Positions 9,980 to 20,326 of a stretch of 64,000 nt of DNA are shown one piece after another. How positions within the stretch are numbered: the stretch's first letter is position 1; the number at the start of each line of letters is the position of its first letter. The stretch covers positions 6,109,464-6,173,463 of the forward strand of contig CM055080.1 of assembly GCA_029204045.2 (NCBI GenBank), in the 5' to 3' direction. Made by a program: the position numbers and the translations under genes. This DNA comes from Tillandsia leiboldiana. Lineage: Eukaryota > Streptophyta > Magnoliopsida > Poales > Bromeliaceae. Below the pieces are notes generated by a model that was given only the letters and a program-made list of their open reading frames with translations, was not told the origin of the DNA and searched no databases.

Positions 9980-11445
9980 TTTTCCCTGTACTTCTACAAC
10001 TTTAGGAAACATGTGGTACATTTCTCTCTCATCTTTATGACTATAAAGACATAATGCAATCCTGAAAACATGGTACAAGATCATAATGAACCTTAGATCT
10101 CAATTAATTCCACATGAATGTATTTATCTCAGGTGACATTTGTAAAACATAAATTATGTAAGAATTCAAGTTTTGGGAGGTGATGTCGAGGATAGCAGCT
10201 TCAGAATTCTTAGGTTATGTAGCCAAGTAATTTGATCCTAAGTGCTGCTTCTTTCACTGTATAAGAAAGAATAACAATCAACTTATGACTTGGTCCCTAA
10301 GTGCTTCAGTTCTTGGAATGCATGCCAATTATCTTCATCAAATCCACCGGTAACCTGTAAAGACCTTCATTCTCGATGTTAGTAAATATCAACTACTCCC
10401 ATGAAAGTAAAAGAATACAGAAGGAGTCTACATGGTGCACACGAAATGCAAATCGAACACACTCGAGAGTTAACTCCTCACCATCTAAGGATAAATCTAA
10501 TTTTGCCGTTGTCACTACTCGAATCATGTATTCTCTCACAAGTTTCATTGAGCCTAACTTAAGCTGCACAAAAGGACAAATCAGTATGATTTTATTCAAG
10601 TTAATATTAGCGATGCTTCTGGTTAGAAACAAAGCTTGTATCATTTTGCTCCTCACAGACCTAACTGAATGCGGCTTGTGTTTTCTTAAATTAGTTTGTT
10701 TAAAGTTCTCTAGCATTTACACTGAAACTACTTGAATATGGAAACTGGGTACTATTCTTCTTAGAGTAGATGATTGTAGGGATGTGTAGGTCAAATAATC
10801 CCACTCCTTTTTTCCCTTATACTGATGCTCTGTAATGATTAACAAGCAATTTTCAATCTAAGAAAAACTTCTCAATTACTGCAAAAGAAAATCAACTTGC
10901 ATAAATCTTTCTGACTAGAAGGACCACGAATCGCTGCGGGCTGCACCAAAGTTGCGCTAAGCAACTGCACGCGTGCACGAATTCAGCTTGGTTCGAGTTT
11001 CTTGCAAGAAGGCTGCAGGCTACAATTCTCCTCCTGTGTGGCTTCCAGCAGCAAGGGGACACTGTTTTTTGCTTTCTTCGATCTTGCATTGGCGATATTT
11101 TTTATATTCATACTTTTCTACGATTTTTCTTATTTTGAAATTTTTTGGGGCGATGATGATCTACATAAGGATGAAAAAAAAATGAGATTTGGATGGCGTA
11201 TTCTTTTAGGCAACAATGATGTAGAGGAAGAGGAATGCGAGGTTTGGATGGCCTAATTCTTGGGCAACCACCTCGAGCAACCATCTCATGAGGTTTGGCA
11301 TATTCTACTCAGCTTATTTGCATTGCTTGGGTTGAGATATTAATTGAGCCTCCTATGTCAAACATGCTCTTTCTTCTTTTTTTGCCCTCTCATTTGCTTA
11401 ACATTCTTATGAAATTGTATGCCGTATGATACAAACGCGTGAACC
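9980..11445. other. Non-coding stretch, no gene recognised
   Basis: The short open frames here (119 residues plus strand and 107 minus strand near 10376-10735; 70 and 84 near 10973-11256) overlap one another and match no family I know. One copy of the dispersed 'gcaa.gatgat ... ggcct ... gggcaacca' core occurs at 11207-11300. Confidence 0.45.
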
Positions 11446-11668
11446 ATCTGGGTCTTCATTTTCTTTTGGGCGTCCATTGTCTGCATTTTCAAATATTTTT
11501 AAGTATGACAATTGTAAATAAAGACCATAGTTACTATCTGGGTCTTCATTTTACAAAAACTACCAAATATAAGTTGTGTAAGTTGTTTTTAGTAACTGTG
11601 GTCTTCATTTACCATAGAGTATAGTCCAGTTTAGTAACACCTTATTTACCATCTGGGTCTTCATTTTC
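11446..11668 (+). repeat. Four spaced copies of a 15-bp motif
   Basis: The motif TCTGGGTCTTCATTTT occurs at about 11447, 11537 and 11652, with a degenerate copy (GTGGTCTTCATTT) near 11597. Spacing is 50-90 bp. The meaning is unknown; decayed tandem repeats are the simplest reading. Confidence 0.75.
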
Positions 11669-11699
11669 AGTGGTACTTTTATTACAGTTTTATCTATTT

Positions 11700-11942
11700 T
11701 GTGTGTATGTGTCTGTGTGTAACTGTGTGTGGTTGTGCGCTTCTCCTTCTCTTCTTCTCTTTTCCTCTCCTTTTCTTCTTCTCCCTGCGGGCTGGGAGCT
11801 GCAGGCAGCAGCAGCAGTGACCAACAGCAACAGCAGCAGCATCTCTTCTTCTTCCTCTTCTTCTTCTCTCTGCGGTCTGGAGAGCAGCAATAACAGCAAC
11901 AGGTACAGCAACAGCAGCAGCAACAGGCAGCAACAACAGTAA
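11700..11942. repeat. Microsatellite-rich, leader-like segment (GT, CTT, CAG)
   Basis: A TGTGTG-rich run is followed by TCTTCTTC tracts and several CAG/CAA-type triplet blocks. The overlapping frames at 11670-11954 are low-complexity on both strands. The style resembles a plant 5' untranslated exon followed by intron-like T-rich DNA, but no start codon leads to a recognised protein. Confidence 0.7.
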
Positions 11943-12529
11943 GGTGGAAATCAAGCTGAATTAAAGCTTCTAATTGCTCATTTTGGGCTTGCTCAAGGTT
12001 TAGCTGAAGGATGAGAGTTTGTGGACCATTTCTTCTAGCTGAATTTCAGGTTTGTTTGGGCGGAATTGAAGTATTTTGAATTTATGAGCTGAAATAGGAA
12101 TTTCGTTCGGGTTTTGTTAAATTTCTTCTTCTGACTCTTCTAGCTGAGCTATTGGTGGATTATGTCTTTCAATTCCGGTTGATTTGAAGCTACTCTCAGC
12201 TGGATTATGAGGTACATTGATCGGAGTTTTTGTTATTTGAATTTTCGGAGTCGAATCGAATTTTTGTTAGAATTTTTTAAATTCTTATTTTCAAGCAGTG
12301 TTCTTGCTGAATTTTTTGAGGTTTTAGTGATCTCTCCTGCTGGTTTAGAGTAGTGAGGAGCTGCCTCAGGAATTTCGATTTGTTCCGATGTTGGAATTGT
12401 GAATTGAGGTATATTTAATTTATCGAATAAAACAAAAAAATCTAACGAAAAATCAAGGGTATGTCTTAAAGAAAAATCTAACGTAAAATCGAGTAGTGAG
12501 GAGAACAATATTAATTTATTCAACTCCCT

Positions 12530-12645
12530 TAATAAATATGTATTGAGAACCCTCAAGTTCAGGCCATTCTAAAATAGTCATTCATCTCCCTTCGTAAATA
12601 TGTATTGAGAACCCTCAAGTACAGGCCATTCTAAAATAGTAACTG
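12530..12645. repeat. 62-bp tandem duplication
   Basis: The phrase 'aatatgtattgagaaccctc' then 'aggccattctaaaatagt' occurs at 12535 and again at 12597. No coding sense. Confidence 0.8.
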
Positions 12646-14158
12646 ATCTTTTATCTTTTCATTTTTATCCCATCAACATATCATCAACTTTTGATTTTCT
12701 TGATCTGACTTTTTTTCCCCCGATAAATAGGAAATTCCACATAATTTAATAGTGATTCTGTTGGATTGAATAGCTTACTTGGTTTTTAGCTGGTGACACA
12801 ATGTGGATTAAAGGTTGACACATGATAGCCAACATCTCACTTGATTTAGGCACAATTACTATTTTACATGACAAAAATAGCCCAAATTAAAAGATCAAAA
12901 AATGGAAGAGAGTGTAAATTAAATAGGGCTATAGTTGAGAGGGTGTCCATACGTTTTAAATCTTAGATTTTCTGTTCGTTGTTGTTTGTCTTTCATTTAT
13001 CTTTTATCTAAGTTAAAAAAGAAGCCAACCAACACTGTTCTATCAAGTGTTTTCCTTATTGCATTGCTGTCTTCGAAGGCTTTCTGACCAAGTAAAGTTA
13101 AATTTGGTGGTCATGGAACCTTTCTTTACTTTGTTCTTTTCTTTTGGGATCCCAATGCTTTCGCTCTGAGGTTCATGTCAGAACCTGATGCAGATTTCAT
13201 CCCAATCCAATGCTCATGTAAAGAAAAAGACAAATGTCATAATGCAGATTTCCAAGGCAAAAATTCCAATGCAGGTTTCGCTTTGAGATTCATGTAAAAA
13301 CCTAATGCAGATTTTTCATGTATATTGGCATTGTTGGTTCATGTGAGAACCTAATGCAGTACCTAATGCAGATTTTGGGGAACCACGCAATGCTTTCGCT
13401 CTGAGGTTCATGTGTATTACATTATTCTTTCCTCTTTTTTCCCCGTCTATATGAATTGGCATGTTTATTCTTTGCAATGCCCGGGTAATGATCCCGAGAA
13501 AGTGAAGGCAAGGCTGAAGTATTGGGCCAGGTTATTTGATATTCACATTGCATTCTTGTTTACTTTTCGAGAAATTGTCTTATTGGTGCCAATTTTATAC
13601 ACAGGTCATCTTTAGTAGCCTGGTGATGATGACATTATTTACCTCTCTATTGCAAGTTGGCGCATACATGTAGCGGATTATATGACGTCTCTGTGTGCAA
13701 GTACATGATAAAGACGATGAGCAAGTCCGAAGTAAAGGTTACCTCTCTATATATCTATTATCATTTTGTTCCTTAGACTTAAGAAGACCTGAAGCTAAAA
13801 AGATGGCTTATACCATGAATTTACCTCTTTTGACTTCATTTTTATGAAAATGGAAGTCAAATCAATTACATAAGTGTAAATAAAAACAGCGCTCTTTACA
13901 TATCATGTAATAAAGAAAATCTCAAATTATAATTTTAAACATCAGTCTGTTTGATCAAATACTTCATTACAAGGTAATTTGCCTTCCATAATGCAAAACA
14001 TATTATCCCATGCAATATATGCCTACTGCAGCTTTTATTTAAACTTTTAAACCAATATGCGATGAAGTTTGATCCTTATATTTGCAAAGTTACTTTAGAT
14101 GAAATGATTGAAATCAATTTGAACTCAGTTTGCAGGGTGCTTCTCAGACATTGGTGAC
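12646..14158. other. Non-coding stretch with decayed repeats
   Basis: The phrase 'tgctttcgctctgaggttca' occurs at about 13158 and 13391, with several 'aatgcagattt' copies between. A short plus-strand stretch near 13480-13532 reads CPGNDPEKVKARLKYWAR, which looks like real protein sequence and may be a captured exon piece, but I cannot name the family. Nothing else is recognisable. Confidence 0.45.
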
Positions 14159-14412
14159 ATGGGTTCTCTTCCTTTCGTGCTCTTCTTCCTCCTCCACCTA
14201 TGCTCGGCGCACAAGAACCCAGAGGTGGGCGCACTCATGGTGCTGAAGCGGGAGCTGGACCCGCAGGAGCGAGCGCTCGGTTCGTGGGCGCCCATGGCGG
14301 ACCTGTGCGGAGGCATTTTCGAAGGGGCCACGTGCGACGCGCGTGACAAGGTCGCAAACATCTCCCTGCAGGGACGCGGCCTCACCGGGTCCATCTCCCC
14401 CGCGGTGGCTCA
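14159..14412 (+). pseudogene. N-terminal fragment of an LRR receptor-like protein kinase
   Basis: An ATG opens a hydrophobic signal peptide (LPFVLFFLLHLCSA, residues 3-16). An LRR N-terminal cap follows: ALMVLKREL, GSWAP, DLCGGIFEGATCD with the usual cysteine pair, VANISLQGRGLTGSISPAVA. This matches the start of plant LRR receptor-like kinases of the At5g51560 type (family from memory). After AVA (14411) the similarity stops and unrelated AT-rich sequence takes the frame to a stop at 14480. There are no further LRRs, no membrane span and no kinase. The fragment is strongly GC-rich in AT-rich surroundings, consistent with capture by a transposon. Confidence 0.8.
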
Positions 14413-14482
14413 TGGGATTCTATGGTTGAGCTTTATGGTTCTACAAGATATGGCTCTCCAATATCTAAAAAACATCAATTAA

Positions 14483-15253
14483 TTCCGGTTCCAGTTTTGT
14501 AAATAAATTGAATGAAAAATTCTTGCTGGTTTATAGGTTTTTATGTAATATTGAAAGAAGCTTGATGTCAGTGACATTCTTCCTGTTCCAACAATGCTTT
14601 CACTTTTTGTTTGTTCTGCTTCATGGTTAATGTGCTAATACTCTATATATGCCCAAAACTTTGCGAACTTTCCAAGTTTTGATTTGCACAATAATTGTTG
14701 GAACAGAATTTATTGTGAAGCTATCCATTAGATTTTACAACAATCATATTTTATTTTACAACCTATGCTTTTAGCTGTTTGTGAATTAATATATTTCTGT
14801 ACTGCTGGAACTTTATGATTTGAAAGTGATCAATTTGAGGATGACTTTTGCTAACCCTCCAATTACAATACAGGTCTCTTTCAAGTTTTCAGTTTTTGAA
14901 TTTGAAATGGGCACTTCGTGGAGAAGAATTTTGCTATATATTTTCATTGGTGGACTATGGTTCTTTGTGCATTGTAGTTTTCCGAATGTTGAGTCGACTC
15001 TATTGTCAATGTGTAAATTTAGTTGCTTTTGTAAGTTTCCATATTTAGAGTGCATATTACGAATTACTTTGTGATGCAAACTTTTTTACTCAAGTATAAC
15101 AGTTGGCTAACATACTCTACTTCAAAATAGCATTTCCAAAGTTGGTCATTCTGTTTTATAGTCAATTAAATATTCATGTTATTTCTACATCAGCACTCAA
15201 ATTAAACCTGTGCAGCATATAACATGAAAAATAATTTTTGTTGAACAAATTAG
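14483..15253. other. AT-rich non-coding stretch before the Helitron terminus
   Basis: No gene recognised. The open frames at 14813-15079 overlap on both strands and have no family features. Confidence 0.5.
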
Positions 15254-15283
15254 ACCCGCGGCGCAGCGCGGGTACTTCACTAG
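15254..15283 (+). mobile_element. Helitron 3' terminus (hairpin plus CTAG)
   Basis: A 7-bp GC stem (ACCCGCG at 15254-15260, CGCGGGT at 15267-15273) with a 6-base loop is followed 6 bases later by CTAG (15280-15283) and a T. This is the canonical plant Helitron 3' end. Helitrons insert between A and T without target duplication, so the T at 15284 is host DNA. Confidence 0.8.
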
Positions 15284-15296
15284 TCTTTATAATTGT

Positions 15297-15388
15297 GCAG
15301 GTCAGACGGTTCGTGCACGGGACCTCTCGTATATGCAGCAAATTTGTTGGCGAGCCTGCATTCTGCTGTAAACTGGGACGTGACAATA
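15297..15388 (+). mobile_element. LTR 3'-end remnant
   Basis: The segment 'gcaggtcagacg ... ttggcgagcctgc ... gggacgtgaca' follows the order of the E-family LTR tip (34257-34344: gcaggtaggacg ... ttggcgagccgg ... ggggcgtgaca). It is diverged and cut off on its left by the Helitron end, which suggests that the Helitron landed in this LTR. Confidence 0.6.
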
Positions 15389-16412
15389 TTAACTTTTAGT
15401 TAAATTCACAATTCAAATCAAAATTGTGTAATTAGAGTTATATTTAAATTGAAATTGTAGAGTAAAAGGCCTCCAAATCTAATCCAATCCCTTCTAGCCC
15501 AAACCTCTTAGTTGGATTAATTATCCAGCCCAAAGGATATTACTATTCGTTCAAACTGATTACTACACCAAATATGGGAGTAATGATGGATTTGATTATT
15601 TTGAGTTTAATTCTCTTTTAATTTTATGCTCCAAACATGCCCTCTTAAAATTTAGAATTATTATTTTTCTATATTGCAAGTATTGAAAGGAGTAATAAAA
15701 TTATGATTAGATGCACCATAAGTATTTGTTCTTTCACTCATTTGCAGCTAAACATATAAACTTCAAAATTTTAATATTTATCATCTTAATTATCTGAATT
15801 TATGAATTATCTATTTGAAGCAGCAAGATGTTACTTAAATAATTAAAAAAATAGCAAAAACACATGCTTGCAATATAGACTGAGTCCTTTTCGATGCCAA
15901 AAATAACTTTTGGCTAATAAGAAAAATTAGTGGTTTCACTACAAGTTTAGAAATTTGATTTAGTACTTAATTTTGGAAATCATAATAAAAGATCATTACC
16001 GTTCATCAATAAAAAGTAAAATTGTCATTGTAACTTATAGCAAGTTCATAACTTCATGCCGATGATATTTTCATAATTAAATATTTTCATAATTAAACAT
16101 CGAAGAATTTAAGGAAAGTTTGGATTAACACCCGTTTCACTAATTTAGACAATAATTTTGAATCCCCTTTTAAGGAAATTTGAATGCGAGTAAATATTAA
16201 AATTCAACATATTTAATATGTAAATATTTTAAATGTGGGTAAACACAAAATTGATATTGTATAAATGTACTTTTACTTTACTGGTAAATTGATTTTTTAT
16301 TGGTAAACTATTTCGATTTATTAGTAAATAATTTTGATTTAGCTATGTACACATTTAAAATGGATTGGGCATCCTTTGTTTTCTCATACCAGTGATTTGG
16401 ACTTTTTGTTTG
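15389..16412. other. AT-rich intergenic DNA
   Basis: No gene, repeat or element boundary is recognised in this stretch. Confidence 0.5.
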
Positions 16413-17376
16413 TGTCACGCCTCGAGTTCGGTTGAAATCCGAGCTCGCCAACGGATCCGCCGCATGCATAGTAAGACCGACTTAAGCAAAGCATCTAACC
16501 AGCAAAAGTAAGGCAACTACCATTACTATACAGATATCATAGCTGGAATAAAAAAAAACCTACTATGAGCTAAAATGTAGTCCATTGTACATCTAATACA
16601 TAATTCACAAATACAAAACCATCTATTAACTAAAGATAAATATATAATCAGTATGTACTCTCCCAAAACCAGCAAATAGGAGTACTCCTCTAGCAATACC
16701 AGCACCAACAGGAGGGGATCTAACTCATGATTCCCCCTTATCTTGATCGGTGGCAACTACAGGTGCAGAAGTCTCTGCAAAAAAAAAAATTAATAACATC
16801 AGGTATGAGAACTACTAAACATAAATAGTTCTCAGTGAGTACCATCACTAATGCCAACGATCTACTCACTAGATACACTTGAGGCAAAAGTAAACTATTA
16901 CTATACTAGCGGGATAAGGAAGCTAGAAATAAACTTTATAGCTACTATACATCTAACTAATCATACACATGACAATCTAGTGGAACATATACATGCATCA
17001 ACTTAACCTTACTTACTGCCACAAGGGTCCAGTCATACCTGCGCCTGCTTACCACTATACATTACACTTAAGATGGTTAGAATTAAAACCACAACGTGGC
17101 GGGCCCACTCCAGGTCACCCCTCTGGGCTGCATCGACATCACGCAATAAGGCCAAACTCCGGAGCGACACTCGAGGGAAGCGATTCCATCGAGGAAAATG
17201 CGTATCTCTGTCGAACTCAAATACGGCTAATGCAACCTAAACTCAATGCGAATGATTAACTAGATAAAAAAAAAAAATCACAATCCACGTGCCTACAGCA
17301 TAATCCGGACTAAAACGAAACGATCTAGGACCACCATCAACCCCGATGACACCCAATACTAAAACTCAACCTACCA
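16413..17376 (-). mobile_element. LTR G, left part (minus strand, interrupted)
   Basis: Begins TGTCACGCCTCGAG, the reverse complement of an LTR 3' end. Blocks shared with LTR E in the same order include CTCGCCAACGGATCCGCC, 'agttctcagtgagtacc', the CTCCGGAG.G.CACTCGAGG block and 'tctctgtcgaactcaaat'. It is a diverged relative and is interrupted at 17377 by another LTR. I infer that it continues at 19974-20299, 26915-27067 and 38426-39202. Confidence 0.65.
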
Positions 17377-19456
17377 TGTCACGCCCCGGAACTGCCAATT
17401 GATCAGTCTTGGACGCACCCAAACTTCCCGCCGAACGGACAAGCCTCGCTCCACCCGAACGGAACGGTCAATCCCTATTCCGCTTAGACAGAAGAAGCGA
17501 AAGGATATACAACATCAGAGTATAAGGGATAAAATATATAAATACAACTTATTACATCTAATGATTCGGTTACAAAAAGGGAACAAACAACCGAGCCCTC
17601 GGCTCAACCAAACAACAACCGAACACCAAACACCAGGGACGGCCAACTAGACTCCTAGCTCCGCTACTCGACCACGTCCTAGCCGCGATCGCATGCCTCA
17701 CCAACCGAACCAACACCTAAAAGGAGTAAACCACAGGAGGTGAGAATTAATTTAAAGTTCCCAATAGGTTCAACCACCAAGAAAGAATGTTCTACATTTA
17801 TTTGGTCTACAGGAGGCATCTACAAAAGTCAACTACAGATAAGGCAACAGATAAGAAAGCAGTAAAGGATAAAGAACACCCCATATGCCTCACCAAAACC
17901 AACCAAACCAATGCCTCGGCTCATATCTGCCGAGCTCACCTACCATCGCAACAACTGAAAGGGAAACCTCACCTTTCCAATCGGTTGACTTGTACGAGCC
18001 CCGAGTGGAGGTCGATTACACAAACTGCACTCCCTCGGCCTTTCCCATACATTAGTCTGGCCGAGTCGGATAACCATTCACTCACCAGATTGGTCCTGGG
18101 TGCTAAGTGGGGCGTCGAAACACCTTCGCTTCTGCACCACCTAGTTAAACAAACTTACCGTCAGGAGAGCCGGGCTACACCTATGTCACCCTCAGTGGGT
18201 ATTCCACCACATAACTGCACGGTGCCTAAAGAACCGGGACTAAACCGACGCCATCCTCCGGTAGATCTTTCACCACGAGAAAACCCGAAAGGAGAGTAAT
18301 TACACCTCACGTCGCCAAGCCCAATCGTTAGTTTTGTACACCCGTTTCCAAAGGAGCTGAAACATCGACCTACTCCTCCGTCAAAAGCTCTCACGCCACA
18401 CATCAGTCTTTAGGCCAGCTACCCAGCTTACCACACTAGAGTATAAGTCCTTAGTTCTTTTTAGTCTACTCCTAAGACAGAGTCTACCAACTCTCACAGT
18501 CAACCGAGTCCTTGGTTCCACAGCCCCATGGTACTATCATGAGGTCCACAAGCAAAACACCCCAAACACTAGGTCATTAACCCCTAGGGTTCTAAAACCT
18601 CAAGGCTCAGAAAGAACAACAGAACACTCCTACCACAACACTCACACTTATAGCTAAGGTAAGGAACAAACAACCAAACAAAGCAAGACAATAGACAAAA
18701 TAAGATATCACCTCTGCTTGGTGACATCCCACCTCAGACTGAAGATCGGCTGAAAGCCGCAATCGATCGCTAATGAAGGTTCCACAGGGTACGAACCAAT
18801 TCAAGGAAGAGGTCCTCGAACTCTTCAATCTGCTGAAGATTTCCAACCTTCGGCTCAATCTAGCCTCTCACGACATCAACAGTGTGTCCTTCCGGTAGAC
18901 TCGTTCTCAAAACCATTTATAGGGGAAGCCAGGTGTGTACGAAGGGAGGAGAACTGACAGAGTAGGGCTGACCGAGTGGCGCAGGTGGCGTTGACAGAGT
19001 TGAGTACACGGCACGCCACACCAACTGTTCTCATCATAACAAGCCCCAATGCCAGTGCAGTTTTCAGCGATTGTCCCATCAGCAATAGAATCCATTGACT
19101 TGAGCATGAGCCGATCACACAGGCATGAACTGAAATGTTTTCTCCACATTGCCGCAAGGTATTCGGCTCATCCCATTCGGTTCGGCTCACGACTTACCAA
19201 CTGCTGTAAAAAATCACTCGGCCCTACAACATAAGCGTAAATCCATCCTACACTAACCTAAATGCCCATAATTCTCTAACTAAGGTGAAAACTGCATAAA
19301 AATAGCCGATGTTTAAAAAGAGTATCATCAATAAAATCAGAATATAGAGTGTAGGTTAAAACATGTAATTGTTCTAATTTTAGGGTCAATAAATCACCTA
19401 CCGCGTGCAAATAATTATAGGAGTTCAATTACAGCAGTAAACCAATGTCCACATAT
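17377..19456 (-). mobile_element. Inserted LTR (minus strand)
   Basis: Starts TGTCACGCCCCGG (reverse complement of an LTR end). It has a minus-strand TATA box CCTATAAATGG near 18912-18922, and its leader-like part carries no gene. The right limit is uncertain: no matching target duplication was found (left flank TACCA). The 170-residue frame at 17787-18299 has no recognisable domain and lies in LTR DNA. Confidence 0.55.
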
Positions 19457-19690
19457 AACGACCCCGCCCACTAACAATAATAACTCGTTGGGCCCAAACC
19501 ACAGCCCAAAATGTTTAAGCTCAGTTATTATTACTAGTGTCCATGTCTCATATAAACCCAATCACAATTCAATCCACATCCGATGTGGGACTATTGGGGG
19601 CATCACGGACTCCCCCCATTTAGGCCTGACGTCCTCGTCAGCCCAAACACAGTCTCCCGTTTAGGCTTGACGTTCTTGTCAGCCCAAACA
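19457..19690 (-). mobile_element. TRIM-like LTR copy plus internal piece (minus strand)
   Basis: Reverse-complemented, it reads GATGCCCCCAATAGTCCCAC ... then GGGCGGGGTCGTTATA. This is the same short LTR as the TRIM at 40398. At its LTR start (right side here) it abuts a C-rich 'gactccccccat', the complement of a polypurine tract, then two copies of 'ttaggc.tgacgt..t.gtcagcccaaacaca'. Confidence 0.65.
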
Positions 19691-19699
19691 CACACACAA

Positions 19700-19973
19700 T
19701 TCAATACGTGCTTAGTCTGTATTATATTTTGGAGATGTGGATTATGTGATGTATGTTGGATATGTACTAGTTACATTCAGTTGTTGTTTATGTCGCCTCT
19801 GATTCGATATTGTATTTGTTTAGCCGAGCATGTACAAAAGAAACTCTGTCCCAGTGGACAGAGGGTTCCCTGTCATGCGGCGGTCTGCTCACGTCCTGAG
19901 TACTAAAGTTTAAACTCTGAAAAAAAAAGAAAAAAAAAATTTCTACCGCTGTTTTGAAACTCGGGGCGTGACA
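19700..19973 (+). mobile_element. LTR 3'-end fragment of the A family (plus strand)
   Basis: Ends with TTTAAACTCTGAAAAAAA, an A-run, then CTCGGGGCGTGACA. This closely parallels the end of element A (5877-5934). It also shares 'tagccg.gcatgta ... ctgtcc' with A at 5790-5830. The 5' part of this LTR is missing. It therefore sits in inverted orientation to the LTR at 17377. Confidence 0.65.
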
Positions 19974-20299
19974 CCAAAAAACTTAAGTATTATACATTAA
20001 TCAACACATAAATAAAACATGCTGAACATAGAAGGCAGCTCATCGAATTCGGTAAGCATCAACCCACCTTAGTCACGAATTCAACCATGGCAAGGCAACC
20101 GAACAGTACGAGCCTCCTTTTCTCAACCTTGGATCAGCTAACCACTCCTCAGTCAACAGGGATGATGCACACAATCCCAACATAATCCCAACTGATACAG
20201 AAAGCATCCGAAACATAAATTCCAAAGCTCAAAATCCCATAGCTCGAAAAAGCATCAACTACCAGCTCTACTAACCTCAGCACTAGCTAGGTACAACTC
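19974..20299 (-). mobile_element. Presumed internal piece of LTR G
   Basis: No gene. It lies between the A-family LTR end and LTR F. Assigned to G by position in the nest rather than by a sequence match. Confidence 0.35.
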
Positions 20300-20326
20300 T
20301 GTGGTGCACTGGCTTTTGCTAAATTA

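Larger units (their letters stand above)
6611..15283 (+). mobile_element. Candidate Helitron body carrying gene fragments (5' end not found)
   Basis: The right end at 15283 has Helitron 3' features (hairpin then CTAG before T). The DNA to its left is a patchwork: an isolated NRPE1 exon, an abruptly truncated LRR kinase N-terminus, microsatellite-rich leader-like DNA and many short duplications, with both recognised fragments on the plus strand. That is the expected content of a gene-capturing, non-autonomous Helitron. I could not find a convincing 5' TC terminus, so the left limit given is arbitrary. The element could start earlier, even before the window, or cover only the last few kb. No Rep/helicase coding is present. 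Confidence 0.4.
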
